From Branchiostoma floridae (lineage: Eukaryota > Chordata > Leptocardii > Amphioxiformes > Branchiostomatidae): a DNA stretch of 64,000 bases. The position numbers and the translations under genes were made by a program. The notes under the pieces were generated by a model that worked only from the letters and a program-made list of their open reading frames with translations, had not been told where the DNA came from and made no database searches. The stretch is taken from positions 21,090,187 to 21,154,186 of the forward strand of contig NC_049987.1 in assembly GCF_000003815.2 (NCBI RefSeq), written 5' to 3'. Of this stretch, positions 11,501-24,300 are shown piece after piece (position 1 is the first letter of the stretch; each line of letters opens with the position of its first letter).

Positions 11501-13669
11501 GTCAACACGGAGGTGGTGGGCGTGTCAGTGGACTCCCAGTTCACGCATCTTGCATGGTAAGTAGAGCTTCAGAAATAACAGACTGCACTTTGATTAGAAG
11601 CTAAACTTATGCTTCAATAGCAAGACAGAATGCACATAGTTACCAATCCTTCAGGTGTCATATATGTAAGAAATCGTAAAAAGTATTGTAAGTCAAATCA
11701 AGGACCTCCTAGCCTTTTTCTTCCATTGACCCAATCATTCAGACTCCTGTCTATACGTATTGATGCATATTCATCTACATAACGGATGAAATCACATCCA
11801 AATTTTTTTCCTCAGGATCAACACCCCCCGTAAGGCGGGTGGACTCGGCCCGATGAACTTTCCCCTCCTGTCCGACCTCACGCACAAGATCTCTCGAGAC
11901 TACGGTGTGCTGCTGGAGGATGTGGGACACACACTCAGGTACATGTTTGTGGATAGCTAGATATCCAGGTACATGTGATAAGGTACACAAGGTAACAGTT
12001 ATTCAAGCTACTGGATAGAGTTTGTAAACCGTCAGACATTTCAGGTAGCATCATTTATCTAGCTGCTTACAAATTGAATAACTGTTACCTCTTGGCAATA
12101 AGGCACACAAGGTAACAGTTACTTAGTTGTCAACTACAGTAGTAGACTATGATGTGTAGTTCTACAGTTAAAAAATGACAAGTGTAGATTGGGCCTTAAG
12201 TAACTGGATAGCCATTTCTACCTGAAATGTCTGATGGATTACAAACTCTATCCAGTAGCTTGAGTAACTGCTATCTTGTGTTTGCGCATGTAGTTTTGGA
12301 GCTACAGAATCTAAGGAAACTTAGCATTTCAGTGTTGACGTCTGTTTTTCCTGCAAACCCATGATCCCCTCCTGGCCTGATACGACCTGACTCCACTAAA
12401 TATACTAATTTTGCCTCCATGGTGACAGAATAGCTTTGTTTGTTCCATTATGCTTGAAATCAGTAAAGAATACAGCTGCCAGGCATCAGCAAAGGAAACC
12501 CTTGGATTATTGATGGCTTTCTTGATTGTTTGGTTTGGTCAACTAACTGATCAATTTATTGATTGTTTGATTGATCAATTGATTCATTGGCTTCTTGTGT
12601 TCTACAGGGGATTGTTCATTATTGATGACAAAGGGATCCTGCGGCAGATCACCATGAACGACCTTCCCGTGGGGCGCTCTGTGGACGAGACGCTGCGATT
12701 GGTCCAGGCATTCCAGTACACCGACCAACACGGAGAAGGTATGACATAGGATCTCAAAATTTTCTTGAGACTACTATTAAGATGGAATGTCATGGCAGAA
12801 TATGTGTTTCCATTGTACTCCAATATTGTTTGGATTGCAAAAGCCTACCTTTCCCCCATTTACTTCAAAATTAAGTCCCACAAAAGCCAGCAAACTTTCT
12901 GCATTTCTCTTTGACACTAGAAAAATTAGGAAATACTCTGAATCTATGTGCAAGCAAGGTGTTGTAAAGTAGATGTTGCTCAGACATCTCAAACTTGCTG
13001 CATACTCCAAAAGATACTCATGAACCATATGTTGCAACCCCCAAATCCAGATCCAGATATTTCCTTGAACTGGATCACTGCATGTGGCGAAGACCGACCG
13101 TAATTACCTTTAATGTACTGTTGTTCTGTTCCTGTGTGATAATTGTCCTGTTTTTGTGCCACAGTTTGCCCCGCTGGCTGGACACCAGGCGCTGACACTG
13201 TAAGTGGAACATTTCTTTTCTAAAGTAAATAAATAAATGAAAGATAAAGCACTAGTTACATCAATGAAGGTTAGACCAATGGGTAATAAGATATGCCAAA
13301 ATGCAGTTACTACACTGAGTAATGTAGTGGATGCTACCTGAAATGTCTGACCGGTTCCAAAATCATGTCCAGTTGCTGGACTCTCTATAATGCCCAGTGC
13401 AGAACAATGTGGCGAGAACTGTCCAAACTGTCTGTAGCCGCCACGCATCAACTAATGATGCAAGTGAACGATTGATTGAGTATTGAACTGTGTTTTGGTG
13501 TAAAACACAAGTTGAGAAAATGATGAGTTCTGAATATTATGAATTCCAAATATTCAAGGTGACTTTTACTTGCAACCTTTGACCTTTGTACTTCTGTGTC
13601 TCCTTCCAGATCATTCCAAACCCCAATGACAAGCTGAAGTACTTTGAAAAGGCGAACAAGGACTTGTGA
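8586..13669 (+). CDS. PRDX4: Peroxiredoxin-4 (secretory-pathway 2-Cys peroxiredoxin)
   Basis: Thiol peroxidase that reduces H2O2 in the ER lumen and supports oxidative folding. Exons: 8586-8760, 10856-10973, 11440-11556, 11816-11938, 12608-12738, 13165-13199, 13610-13669; frame intact, 252 residues. A hydrophobic signal peptide (about residues 1-21) precedes Cys29, which matches the extra N-terminal cysteine special to PRDX4. The peroxidatic Cys102 is in TFVCPTE and the resolving Cys223 in the VCPAGW motif. GGLG and the C-terminal YF motif are present, the pair that makes eukaryotic enzymes prone to hyperoxidation. The closest recalled match is human PRDX4 ([42 protein letters not shown]). 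An in-frame upstream ATG at 8520 would add 22 residues and bury the signal peptide, so 8586 is preferred. The protein ends in NKDL; no KDEL signal is seen. Divergent from DLGAP5. Confidence 0.96.
8957..8989 (-). ncRNA. Hammerhead ribozyme-like core, arm 1
   Basis: On the minus strand the core reads CTGATGA, then GGTGAC-AGACA-GTCACC (stem II), then GAAAC and GTC. The sides form a 7-pair stem I (TTTTGCA with TGCAGAA). Stem III is only AC/GU with no loop, the minimal form I recall from Penelope-like elements. One extra A sits between CTGATGA and stem II, which may weaken activity. Confidence 0.6.
9487..9519 (+). ncRNA. Hammerhead ribozyme-like core, arm 2
   Basis: Same motif as at 8957-8989 in the opposite arm: CTGATGA 9487-9493, a 6-pair stem II with AGACA loop, GAAA 9512-9515, and GTC ending at 9519, where cleavage would be expected. 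Flanking stem I of seven pairs including one G-U. Confidence 0.6.
11361..11460 (+). repeat. 47 bp tandem duplication over the PRDX4 exon 3 acceptor
   Basis: The segment TTTTGTTGYCCTCTGCAGCA plus the first exon bases occurs twice, with acceptor AGs at 11391-11392 and 11438-11439. The upstream copy encodes a near copy of the catalytic TFVCPTE segment (Pro changed to Leu). Only the downstream AG keeps the frame, since 47 is not a multiple of three. Confidence 0.85.
11978..12290. mobile_element. Inverted-repeat element (family with GTTACTCAAGC-like ends), copy 1
   Basis: A roughly 300-base element in PRDX4 intron 4 with terminal inverted repeats: AAGGTAACAGTTATTCAAGC near the left end and its reverse complement, diverged, near the right end. 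Subterminal CAGACATTTCAGGTAGC is shared with the copies at 13255 and 43441. A non-autonomous DNA transposon by structure; no coding capacity. Confidence 0.55.
13255..13395. mobile_element. Partial second copy of the GTTACTCAAGC inverted-repeat family
   Basis: Shares GAAGGTTAGAC, GGTAATAAGATAYGSCAAAA, GTGGATGCTASCTGAAATGT and CCAGTTGCT with the copy at 43441-43685. It lies in PRDX4 intron 6. Confidence 0.5.
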
Positions 13670-14204
13670 AGAAGCACCACCTTGCAACTCTTTACCGTAT
13701 TGCAGCTCATCTAGAAATAGAGGGCATTATTTACAAAAACTTAAAGTGTATCAAACTCCTTGCTGTTTTTTTTTTTTTTTAATGTTTGGGCTGATACTGT
13801 TAGCATAAACTGGGAGCTGGAAATATGTTGGGGAAATAGAAATGATAGATGAAATCATTTTTTAAGATCTAGGGTGTTTCTTTTTTTGTCATCGTAACAT
13901 TTCCAATAGTGTGCAAATATGGGATCTACGGTATGTTGGTTGCTGCCCGCTATGCAATTTTCAGCATTGGCAAAAGTGGAGAAACCTGATGAATTATAGC
14001 CACATGTGTTACTATCAGGTTGAGATGAGTTTATTACATGGTGTTGGTTATCAATGTCTTTATTCTAGCCTGGGGCTCAATCTTTTTCTTTCTCGCACCA
14101 TCAATAGCAAGGGATATTGAGCAAGAAGTTACTATGGAAGATGGTACCCAGGCTACTATTATGTTTACTCTGCTCTATAATGGGAAAAAAAGTTTCCATA
14201 GAAG
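13670..14204 (+). other. PRDX4 3' untranslated region and flank
   Basis: No gene. A poly-T run sits near 13770 and a diverged repeat near 14065-14160 (CTGGGGCTCA ... GATGGTACCCAGGCT) resembles the hairpin repeat at 5884. No convincing AATAAA is found before the LINE; the PRDX4 mRNA end is unresolved. Confidence 0.4.
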
Positions 14205-15130
14205 ATTCAGATTCAGCTTTATTCCTGGATGACTTGGCATGTATGTACACATGAAATACGTCATCAGTCACAGAATCAACTTTAAAACATTAATGCATTT
14301 ACAACATTTAAAATTAGACAGCAATCGGATTAAGAAAATATACATGACAGAATCAACATTCTTTACCGATCATCTAGCACTTTCGTACAGCAATCTTACA
14401 GAGCGGGGTGCAAATGACATCTCATGTCGCTTCGTTTTACTTCTAGATGCCCTGTATCGGGCTTCCCGACGAAGACTGTACGAACTGTCCTGAGGTGAAG
14501 TAAAGAACTCCCTCAGCGGAGAGCTACTGTCCCGCAGTATGTCTTGTAGAGTCTTCAGCGTCGCTGCGTCCCGTCTGTCTGATAGTGAGGGCAGAGAGTC
14601 AGATGGGATACCAATGATTCTAAGACAGCGCCTCTGCATGGCTTCTAGCTTGTCTGACAGGTGTTTCGGCAGTCCTCCCCACACCGGACTGGCATACTCC
14701 AGTAAGGGGCGTATGAAAGTTAGGTAAATCTGGAGCAAGACATCAGTAGGGAGACCAGCCTTCTTTGCAGCTGCAAGGTAATACACACGTGGACGGGACT
14801 TCGTCAACATGAAATGAACGTGTTCATCCCAGGTAAGGTTGGCAGTGATGTGTACTCCAAGTAGTTTGAAAGACGTAGTCCTCTGAATCACATGTCCGGA
14901 TATTGTGGGATGAGGAGGAACAGGAATGTTTACCTCCTTCCTTGCGCTGATAACCATGTCCATTGTCTTTTTCCCGTTTACCTTGAGAGAGTAGTCCTCC
15001 CCCCATTCAACAATGGAGTCAAGTGCCTTCTGCGTTTGACCAGGAAGTGACGCCATTAGCAATTCAGAGGTTGTCAGATCGTCCGCATATTTGACAGGAA
15101 CAATGGGCCTTGGCATCCTTGCATCCAAGG
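14205..15130 (-). mobile_element. 5'-truncated LINE (CR1-like) fragment
   Basis: A minus-strand reading frame (14370-15128) encodes the C-terminal part of a reverse transcriptase: KYADDLT (the YADD active site), SFKLLGVHITANLTWDEHV, and YLTFIRPLLEYASPVWGGLP. This ordering and wording are typical of CR1/Jockey-type non-LTR elements. The 3' end carries AATAAAGCTGAATCTGAATC, a short tandem tail at about 14205-14225. No upstream ORF remains, so insertion was 5'-truncated. The frame is open throughout, so the insertion is fairly young. Confidence 0.8.
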
Positions 15131-16139
15131 TATTTAGAAGTATGATAAACTTATGTCAGTGTTTCCTTGGTTTTAAGAAGGATTTTGTATCAGAACATCT
15201 CTTAAGATGTACACTTCTATGATACACAAGAGTGTATTTGCTTTTCTTCCTTCCAAAAGAAGTATGGACACTTTGTAGCTGTAATGGCTGAAAGCAAGGA
15301 GCTTTTACCTGATAAAAGCTCCTTGCTGAAAGGAAACTGTACAAAAGCAGCTAAGCTAATGGCCAAAATGTAGCAGGTAGAAAGAAAATGAAGAGTCAGT
15401 TTAGTCTGCTTGTGTGGGTCCAAATTCCGTCTTGAAACTTTGTTGTTAAACATGTTTGAAATGTTTCCCTTCATGTGGTGCAATGTCTAAGTGATCATAA
15501 CACAATGTAACATTATTAAAGCTTCATTCCAATTATGAGCTACCACTGGTATCTCCAGCTTACAGCAAATAAAGCCACAATCTACACCTGTTAATGTTTT
15601 CTGTGGTCTTTAAGTAAACGTTGTAAGATAGAAGTGAATGATCCTTCTTTTTTATACAAAGAAACATTGTCATAGATCTAAGAACATGCGAAATGTGGTA
15701 TGGAAAATGGCAAGTCATCATTATAGAAAGAGGATTTTGGACTGAAAATCGGGGCTTTTGGCCTGAGAGTGTATACTTGGATGAATAAATGAAATGAACA
15801 TGAAATGGACTCATTGAAAAGCTGCTATATCTACATAAGTAAGTCAATATCTACATAACCAAATTTTGTATCAGACCAAACATTCTTTCAAACATGGAGA
15901 CCATAAAGCATTAAGACTTTATAATGCAGATGGTCCTGAAATCTTTATACAAGAAGTATGAATCCCTTGAATTTGAGATTTGATCTGTCCTATTTCACCA
16001 AAGAGGCCATTGTGCAATTTAAAAGCAAAATACCGTACCGTACATGTATCAGCATATCCAATTTTTTTGGGTGTAGTTTCAGTCATAGTCAGTAGATGTC
16101 GCTTCTTCACCCACCGCTGTTTGAAACTTTTGGCGGGCT
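15131..16139. other. Intergenic AT-rich DNA between the LINE and CCDC181
   Basis: No coding region recognised. Contains a small hairpin (15296-15330, AAGGAGCTTTTA ... TAAAAGCTCCTT) whose relatives are at 16800-16837 and 55192. AATAAA-like sequences occur at about 15568 and 15783. Confidence 0.4.
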
Positions 16140-16356
16140 TGACGTCACGGCGAACTGTCAATCACGCAGGCCCCGCCCCCAGGATACGGAACAACAAGTA
16201 CACACGCCAGCGCGTTGCTGAGCTCCAGCAAAGGTCCGGGTTTTCCGCGATGTGGGTTAATTAGAGCCGAGGTTTTGCGGTCAAAGGCAACAGAAAGGTT
16301 CTAAAGAAGGAAGGGAGTGCTGAGGACGTGGTATAGGGATTGCAGACGTCGAAAAG
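16140..16356 (+). promoter_or_regulatory. CCDC181: CCDC181 promoter and untranslated first exon
   Basis: A GC-rich island in AT-rich surroundings carries a perfect CRE, TGACGTCA (16140-16147), and a GC box, CCCCGCCCCC (16171-16180). A strong donor, AAAAG|GTGAGT, ends the leader exon at 16356, and the matching acceptor is at 21348. The transcription start is not resolved, but the exon probably begins near 16190-16260. A CRE fits a gene used in the male germ line (CREM-type control), but that is inference. Confidence 0.5.
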
Positions 16357-16794
16357 GTGAGTTTTTAGCGAGAAGAAAAGTTGGCGATCGGCTGTTGCTT
16401 GTGTTGAACAGCATGCAGCCCGCCTCTTCCGGTATAAAGGGGGAGGGGGGCATGTTAGCAACGTTTTAGAAACTTTAGTTTTTCCACCAACGTAAGATCC
16501 TGGAGGTAGTGTATCCTGGTTGTGTAAAGTTTGATAGATCAGAGCAGTACGTGAAAATAGAAAAATCGAAAAAACATTCTTCAAAGTTGTTGTTTTTGAA
16601 GTAATTTATCCTCAAGGCAATTTCAAGAAGTCTTCCCAAGAAGTCTTAGGAGGGTAAACATACTGACTTTAGTCTAAGACATCATCTCCAAGAAATAGCA
16701 GCAAACTAAAAGTTATTCCAGTCATATTTTACACTTGTCTGTGAAGCACTTCTGGATGCCATAACTCAACCACCAAAACACTTTGTCGTTGTTG

Positions 16795-16838
16795 TAATTC
16801 ATCAAGGAGCTTTCTAGATGAAAGCTCCTTGAATTCAT
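16795..16838. repeat. Small hairpin repeat AAGGAGCTTTC
   Basis: AATTCATCAAGGAGCTTTC and GAAAGCTCCTTGAATTC form a hairpin. A relative is at 15296-15330 and a half copy at 55192-55206. Confidence 0.5.
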
Positions 16839-17199
16839 TACGTTAAATCGCTTTATGGTAAGTTATAGTTTGAGAAAATTTATGATCCCAATATATTTGG
16901 TGGAGTAATTTGATTGTTTTGTAATCTGTGATTGTTGATCTTCAGTTTTCACTATTGTCGTTGTAATTTTCCCATGGGAAAAATCAGAATTGTAGAAAGC
17001 CTTTTTAAAAACTGCATTTAATCCATTTGATATTTAATCACTCCCAAAGGATCAGACTGAGTTATACAGAAGATCTTTTAGTGTTTTACAGTGTTACATA
17101 CAATTAAAAAGATACCTGACTAGTTTCTGAAACTGAATGACATAACTAGGGAAAGGTACAAACATTGTCATAAAAGTAAAACACATCAGTTCATCGCTT

Positions 17200-17690
17200 G
17201 CTGGGAGTTACTAGTACTAGTAGTAGTGGTACTGTAGTAAAGAATGTTGGTCTTGTGGTTGGGGTTATTGAGTTAGAATCTAAACGTTCTGTGTTTGAAT
17301 CCTTAGCAGGCCCCAATGTTGTGCCCTTGGGAATTGACTCAGGTGAAAATGAGCACATGTACGTAGCTTTGGTTACAGACTTCTTGGATGGGGTGTAACG
17401 TCCCATGGTTGAGGACAGCCATTCACACCTCGAGCATGTTAAGGAACCCACCACACTTATCATAAAGAGTAGTGGTCCATCCCAGTGTTAGTGGTTCAAA
17501 CCTAAAAGTCCGCTCCTTAGCAGCTTGTACCTACTCCCCGTATTCTCCAAGCAGAGGTTGGGTTGTGGAGATATTAGTGGTCAGGATTTTTGCTGGCTCA
17601 CTTCCCTTACGCGACCCAACCTCTGCTTGAAGAATAACTCCCTGTGCCCAAGGCAGTGTATTGTTTATGCAAAACAAACAAATTACATGC
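17200..17690 (+). mobile_element. SINE-like repeat with tRNA-like head, split by an inserted MITE
   Basis: The head contains a GTGTTTGAATCC segment resembling the tRNA B box, with TGTGGTTGGGG upstream where an A box would lie. The tail (AGCAGCTTGTACCTACTCC ... TTATGCAAAAC) is shared with 26150-26400. A 96-base inverted-repeat element sits inside the tail at 17541-17636. Lies in the CCDC181 leader intron. Confidence 0.45.
17541..17636. mobile_element. Short MITE with CTCCAAGCAGAGGTTG ends, nested in a SINE-like repeat
   Basis: TATTCTCCAAGCAGAGGTTG is mirrored by CAACCTCTGCTTGAAGAATA. Smallest of three copies; longer relatives are at 25931-26112 and 34601-34771. Confidence 0.65.
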
Positions 17691-18379
17691 TAGGCTGTGT
17701 TTCTTATCAATGAGTGTGGCGAGATCTTCAAGTGCTCATCAAAATGACTAGATGTAGAATCCTCTCAAAGGTGGGCCACTGTCTTAGCATGCCATCTAAA
17801 CTCTCAGAACGTTGTTATCTTTCTTTTTAAAGAACATCTAGTTTTGTTAGAAGAAGATTCTGTTGAGAGACAAACTGAGAATATCGAGACTGTGCTTAAG
17901 ACACAAATTAATCGAGTCACGTCACACAGTCTTAGGAGACCCTCAGCATTTCTTGACTCTGGTTGCCAGGATTAAGTCTACCTGTGCTGTACTGAAAGGT
18001 GTGGTCTCTTCTTACACACGGAGGCTGTGTATGGAGGATTAGCAGGGATCAGGCCCTTTGTTAAACACCCCATCTTACCTGAAAATTACACATGCTCTGT
18101 AAATACTGCGGCAGGGCCGAACTCACATGTCGTGACACAAAGGAGACGAAAAGTCAAACGTCAACTCTACTAGTATTCACCTCAAAAGATGTGCACAGTC
18201 ATGATAAAAAAATTGCAAACCGTTCTAGAAAAAACTCAGTTTTGTGACTAAATTGTCATCTGATTATCTGAAGTAATTTTTAACCGAATTCTTTTCTTTT
18301 TTCTTCTTTTCTATATTTCGTTTTCTATTTGGGATCTCCACAATTATGTAGGCCATTTGAGGCAGAACAGCAAACATAT

Positions 18380-21340
18380 TGAACCCCAAGGTACAAGTCT
18401 TTTGTTGCTGACTGGCCACACGTAATCCATCCTGCCAGATAGGAACCCACCTTCATTCATCACACCTGACAAGTTTCACTCCATTCATTACCTGTACCTC
18501 CCAGGAGTCACATTCTGTGTACAACAAGTTGGTAACAAGGCCTCCGAGAGATGCCCCAGAAAATCCAGGAAACAAACACAATACAAAACTGTCCTCTTCT
18601 TACAGGAACTTATTTATCACTTTTGAAAGAGAGGTACTAGTAGTTGATGGCCAATTAAGATCAGCTATTAGATTCCCTTTACACCTATGGAGGATGTAAG
18701 ATGTAAGATACACCTATGGAGAGAGAGACAGACAGACATGAGAGAGAATATTACTCTGAAAACTTTTAAGTAAAAGTAGTAGTAGTATCCATTTAGATTC
18801 TACTGCTGCTGATATGCTGGGTAGGCAGCAGTTGGCTAGTCTTCACACCGTGCTTCCATGCAGCTCTGTCCAACGGGTTCACAGCTACTAGGCCACTAAA
18901 GTAGAACAGACTCTGCAGTATTTGTCCAGTTTAAATCTCAGCCAAGCAAGCATTCTTTCCTCTTTGAACTGACATGGTTAAAACCCAACTGCAGGTTAGA
19001 ACTAATAGTGATACTGTGATAGAAGGAACCTGTGCTAGATTCAAGCCTCATACATAATCCCATTAAACAATTAGCATTTATCTAAATTGACTATTGTATA
19101 GCACAGGTAAATACATTATGCCTTTTATGATAGCTAATGTGACTTCAAAGATTGTCGGAAGTCTCTGTTTTATTTTGAAACCTCCAACAAAGCGACTGTC
19201 GTAACAAGAGTCTTTGGTAACATTTTAAATACTTCTGTTGGTTAATAAGTTAATACCTATCACTGGGTCAGAGTCAAAAGCTTTTAAAAAGTACTTTGTT
19301 TGCACATCATATCAACGCAATTTTGGTGGCCACATTGGGTAAACAGAATATCAGATAATAAGTGAACATATTTATTCTGCTACTGGTAACCGGATAACAG
19401 GCATTGTTGAACTGGTGACTTGCTCTCCCTTTGAAGTTATTTTTTGTGTTTGTGGATTTGCGAGTTTCGGTCCAAATCATGCGAATAAGGCTTCATTCAT
19501 TTGGAATTAAAGTGTTTTGTGGTACAAATTTGTTACCTTGGTGACAGGTAATTAGAATGCCATTCTGGTAATGGAAAAAGCTTGTTAAACTGTAATTTAA
19601 TAACGTATGGTAATTTCAATTAGGCTCCTGACCTTGGTGGGTATTATTGTGTGCATGTAATTGTGCTGCATCTGTGTGCATGCAACTTATTTATAGCATG
19701 ATCAAGTGTTTTGGTGGTACTGTGTGCTACATAAAGGTAAGACGCTGTAGACAGTTTGAGAATCATTTTCCATTTTTAGGAAGCTTTTACAGTTGCTTTT
19801 AGCCAGTGTGTCACTTTAACTTTTTTAACATCAGATTGAAAAATTTAAGATTTTCTTGCCAATGTTCCTGTACCTTAAGGGGTAGGATAGTGGTTTAACT
19901 TTCTTCTTCTTTTTTCAAAGCTATAAACTTAACCATTGAAGTAATCTGGACTCAGACAGGCCGCTTTGTGGCAATATGAGGAAAATGCTAGAGTAGAGCA
20001 AGGAGCTAGATGTGCAAAATTTATTTTCAAAGTTATTTTCTGAACGAAACAGATGCATACAAATAAATTACATTGTACATGTATATCTTGCATTCATTGT
20101 TGTGATTTCCAAAGCATATACTTCAGACTTATCATCAAATTTAAAACTTCAGTGTAGTCTATATCCCCCATGTGTGACAACCGTGTGACAATGCACGTAG
20201 AAAATTACTGTTTACCCGTAACCCTTGACAACCTTAGGACCCGTCAGACTAAAATGTAATAATTTGCGTGTTTGCCACGTCTCACACATACAACATGCCG
20301 TGGTTTCTGGGTCAGACCTTTCTTATCAGCCCTCCCCGTCTTACACATCAAGTTAACAGGTGGTTATTATCTGAATTCTGAATCTCTACCTAGTATCCTA
20401 CATTCTCGTTAATTTTCTGAAGACATTTTAGACAAAAGAAAGTATTTTCCCGTCTAATTTGGTGATAGATTTGTGGGATTTTTCCCTTTGGTACATTCCT
20501 TGATTTAAGTTCTCATGTACATTGTTTGTCCTTATCTATATAACTGTGTTGTCAGGGGTACTTTCTCGTGGTTAGTTTAATCTGTCTACTACACTGTACT
20601 TACAGTTCTATTGTGTTCTAACTGATATGGAATAATGATGGTTATGGATGAAGGAAATAATGGAACATTTTTACAGCTACTGTAATCGTGAGATGTGTTT
20701 AGGTACTTGTTTTTGTTGTGTAAAACTGGTTGTAGTTTCTCGTTATAGCATATAAGTTATAACCCCCACTGAGAAGATAATCAGGGACTTGTTTGGAGAA
20801 ACATGCCAAACCTTCCTCGTTAGCAGTTAATTAGAGAGAATTACTTGCTGTATACAGCGTCAGTTTGTTGCTGTGGTTTTGCTGATTGTAGTCAGGCTTT
20901 GGATTTACAGCAATTTGGAGGGATCTGGATTAGGCACAAAATAAACAGAAGTTCTTCTGATTTGAGCTGATCCCTCTCTAACTTACAATTATGCTTGCAG
21001 AAAAAGTGTTGTCTAGTGACACATTTATAACACTCTTGTGTTTGACACAGTGTAAATCTGTTTAATATTGTGTCCAGTAGTTTTAGCGGTTGGTGGAAAG
21101 GGAGAAGCTTTAAACGACATTTGATTTTAGCTTTGAGAGCATTTTTCTAGCTGACCTCACAGCAGGGTGACATAATAATTTCAATGATGACATTTTGGTA
21201 GTTTAAAATTCGTTAAAACCGAGTTACCGTTATCAAATCAACAATAATTATTACAGTATGATGCATATCTTGGTAGATGACACAAGAATAGATAACAAAC
21301 AAATCTAATGATAAATCTAATGACAAATCTTTATTGTTGT
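18380..21340. other. CCDC181 leader intron, distal part
   Basis: No gene or recognised repeat; AT-rich with short chance frames only. Confidence 0.4.
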
Positions 21341-21363
21341 TTCCCCAGACCTGGTGTTGAACC

Positions 21364-24300
21364 ATGAGTGAGACGGTAACGGTCACGGAGACCCAGCCCG
21401 CGCCGGCGACGAAAGCCGACGATGTGGATGATTTTGAGAAAGAACTGGACTGGCTGATTGAGGAGGACGAGAAGAAGGTGAGAGTCTTAACTTTCCTGCG
21501 CTGTGTCTTGACCTTGAACATGTCTTAAAAGACTGAATTTTGACCTTCAAGAAATACAGTCAAACCTGTTCAAGTACCCACCTCTACATAAGGAACACCT
21601 GACCATTGATACACAGTCAAACCTGTACAAGTGACCACCTCTATATAAGAACCATCTGGCCAATGTGACGACTTTTTGGTGGCCCTTTAGGTAATTTTCC
21701 CTCTGACACAATTATCAAGAGTCCCTGCAATAGTGACCACCTGTCCGCATAGACCAGATTTTAGTGGTCCGCGGAGTGGTCTTCTTGGGAAGTTTTGACT
21801 GTATGTGTGTTTTTAAAAGTAATGGCACTTGTAGGAAATAGACATATTTGCACCTGCAGTCGGTAAAAACAGATCCATACCCACCTGTTACATTGCAAAC
21901 CCACCTGTGTGATACAGGTATGTCATACGTCCATCCCTGAGGGTTACCTGGGCCCCTGTGGCCTCTGTATGGCAAAATAAACTTTGCAAGAGGTAGATTT
22001 ATTGTTCCCAGAAGTCTTTGGGATCTCCTGGGACAAAACACTGCTTACTGTAATGGGTAAGAAGTCAATGTTGCCATGGTACAAGTGTTACCAATTGCAA
22101 AGTACAAGTGTGTGGATGGATGTTTGGTAACAACCTGTGGTTAGCTGAAATTCTTGTGTTGTCAACACGTTCAAACATGATTTTTACATACCAAATAACA
22201 GTTACATGACTCATAACAATTCCCACGCCCCCCTTACACACGCACCAACAAATAAGGAGACTTAGAATTAGGGCCAGTCATCTAATTGCTGGAAGGGAAT
22301 TACCGGCACATCATCAAATATTTATGGTTTTATTGTAACACTGAAATACTAACACAAAATTGTTATGGTAAAAAAAATATTTATGGGTCTTGTGATAAAC
22401 GTGCAGATGTTGGCACACTGGCGCACCAAATCCGTGGGTATTTTTGGCCCCCTTTTTGACAGATTAGCCGTGAGGCTCGGTGGGCGTCACTCTATTGTCA
22501 TGTGGGCAGGGGCATGGCGAGTATCAAACTTGGGACCACTGATTCCGATCCCAACGCTCTAGCCGTTATGTCACACAGACACACCCCAAATTGTTATGGT
22601 GTAAAAGAATTCATCAGATGTGCTACATTCAATAACTCATCGAAACATTGAAAGAAAAATAAGACATTCGTCACTAGAATGTTAGACACCTGTAGCCTGT
22701 CACATTAAAAATTCCTCCATTGTGATTGTGATTTTTAGACCAATGTGCCAGAAAAATTAATCGTAGGCTATCCAACAAAACACATTCTTTCCACATGAAA
22801 GGAGTTTCTGTGCAAGAAGAGCTGTATATAAATTATTCATCCATTCTAAATCCCAAGATAGCTCACTTCAGTAACGCCTGTGTTCGGACAGTGAACGATG
22901 GGCTATCCCATTGTAGGGTACATCAATACATGTAGGTTTGCTCGCTGAAGTGTGGCTAACACAGGTCAGTAACCCCTGTTCTTGTGGTGATGTAATCATG
23001 CCATATTGTAAAGGCTAAAATCCACCTGTCAGTCCAGGTACAAGCCTTTCGTGTAATTACATGTTCCAAGGCTACTTGTATTTCTAGCAGTACTTGTTGC
23101 TCTGTGGGTTTTTGAACAGGGCAACTAAAAAGTCATACAGTTTTTCTGGTATGGGAAAGCCTCGCCCAAAGAAATAATTTTTTAGGAAGGTATCAGATCA
23201 CAAGTATGAAAATTGCACAGACTTGTCATTGAGATGTGTGAGTCTGAATATTGCAAGGTCTAGATCTCTAGTTTAACAGTTTTTTCCCCTTTGTTCAGAC
23301 GGACAACAAAGAGTCGTCAGAAGAAGAGGTATCCGAAGACAAGATCGACAAAGAACTGGAAGAAAATGAAAAAGAAGACCAAAAAGAGCCTGAGAAGCCA
23401 GAGGAGAAACCCGAAGAAGAGCACAAAACGGAAACTTCCTCAGGTGAGAAAACTGAGGGCGATGATGTCACAGACGAGCAGCGTGCGGCAGACCTGGCGC
23501 TCCAGCAGATGCGAGACTCTCTCGAATTTAACGAAGACGATACCCTGATGGACGGAGATCCTCCAGAGTACAACGTTAAAGAGCGCCTCAAGGAACTAAA
23601 CGAGGAACTCGCCAAGGAGCCTCTTGTGGAAGAAGAGAGCAGAGAAAGAAAAGTGTTGTTTAAGGAAAACTTAGTGGACTTGGAAGTCCCTCCACCTGAC
23701 TACAGTGATGATGAGCCGGATGGAACGGCGAAAACAGACTCGACGGAAAACGTCGCGGAGGACGTTAAGGACAAATTGACTCTGAGCGAATCAGAACCCA
23801 GCAGCTCAAACGACAGTGAGAAAGCAAACACGACAGATGAGAGTGGGAAGGGGGAAGAGAACGGGGAAGGGGAAAGGGTGCTAGTGGAGCGGGAGGGGAA
23901 ATTCGAACTTGTTCATGTTTCCGAACTGCAGGGTGAGGAGGAAAGGATGCAGCAGTTGGCCGCGCCTTTCCCCGCAAATGAGAACAATGATACAACAGAG
24001 GACAATGACGACACAGACCAGACGGACAATGACAGCTCTTCCACGAAAAGGTCGCAGGGGACAGGCGTGGAGACAAACGAGCTGTTGCCACGGCCACCGG
24101 ACAAACCCCGCCCATCAACAGCGGCCGGCGTATCCAGGCGACCAGCGAAGGTGACTACTCCACAAAGAGCACAGTCTGCGTCATACACGCGGGAGGAATA
24201 CGTGAAGAGAAGTTCGCCGTACGGGCTCTCGGATACGCAGAAGCAGCTGATGAAAGAGCGACAGAAGGCGATCGCCGAGAGGAAGAGACTGGAAGAGGAG

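Noticed and set aside
16281-16294. Possible X-box (GTCAAAGGCAAC) in the CCDC181 leader exon
   Set aside because: Only one half-site (GGCAAC) fits the consensus; the other half is too poor to call.
22860-22990. Partial inverted repeat around AGCTCACTTCAG / CTGAAGTGTGGCT
   Set aside because: Arms too short and imperfect, and no second copy seen; not annotated.
23295-24188. Antisense frames of 90-117 codons opposite CCDC181 exon 3
   Set aside because: Serine- and proline-rich mirror of a Glu/Lys-rich exon; no splice sites or independent similarity.
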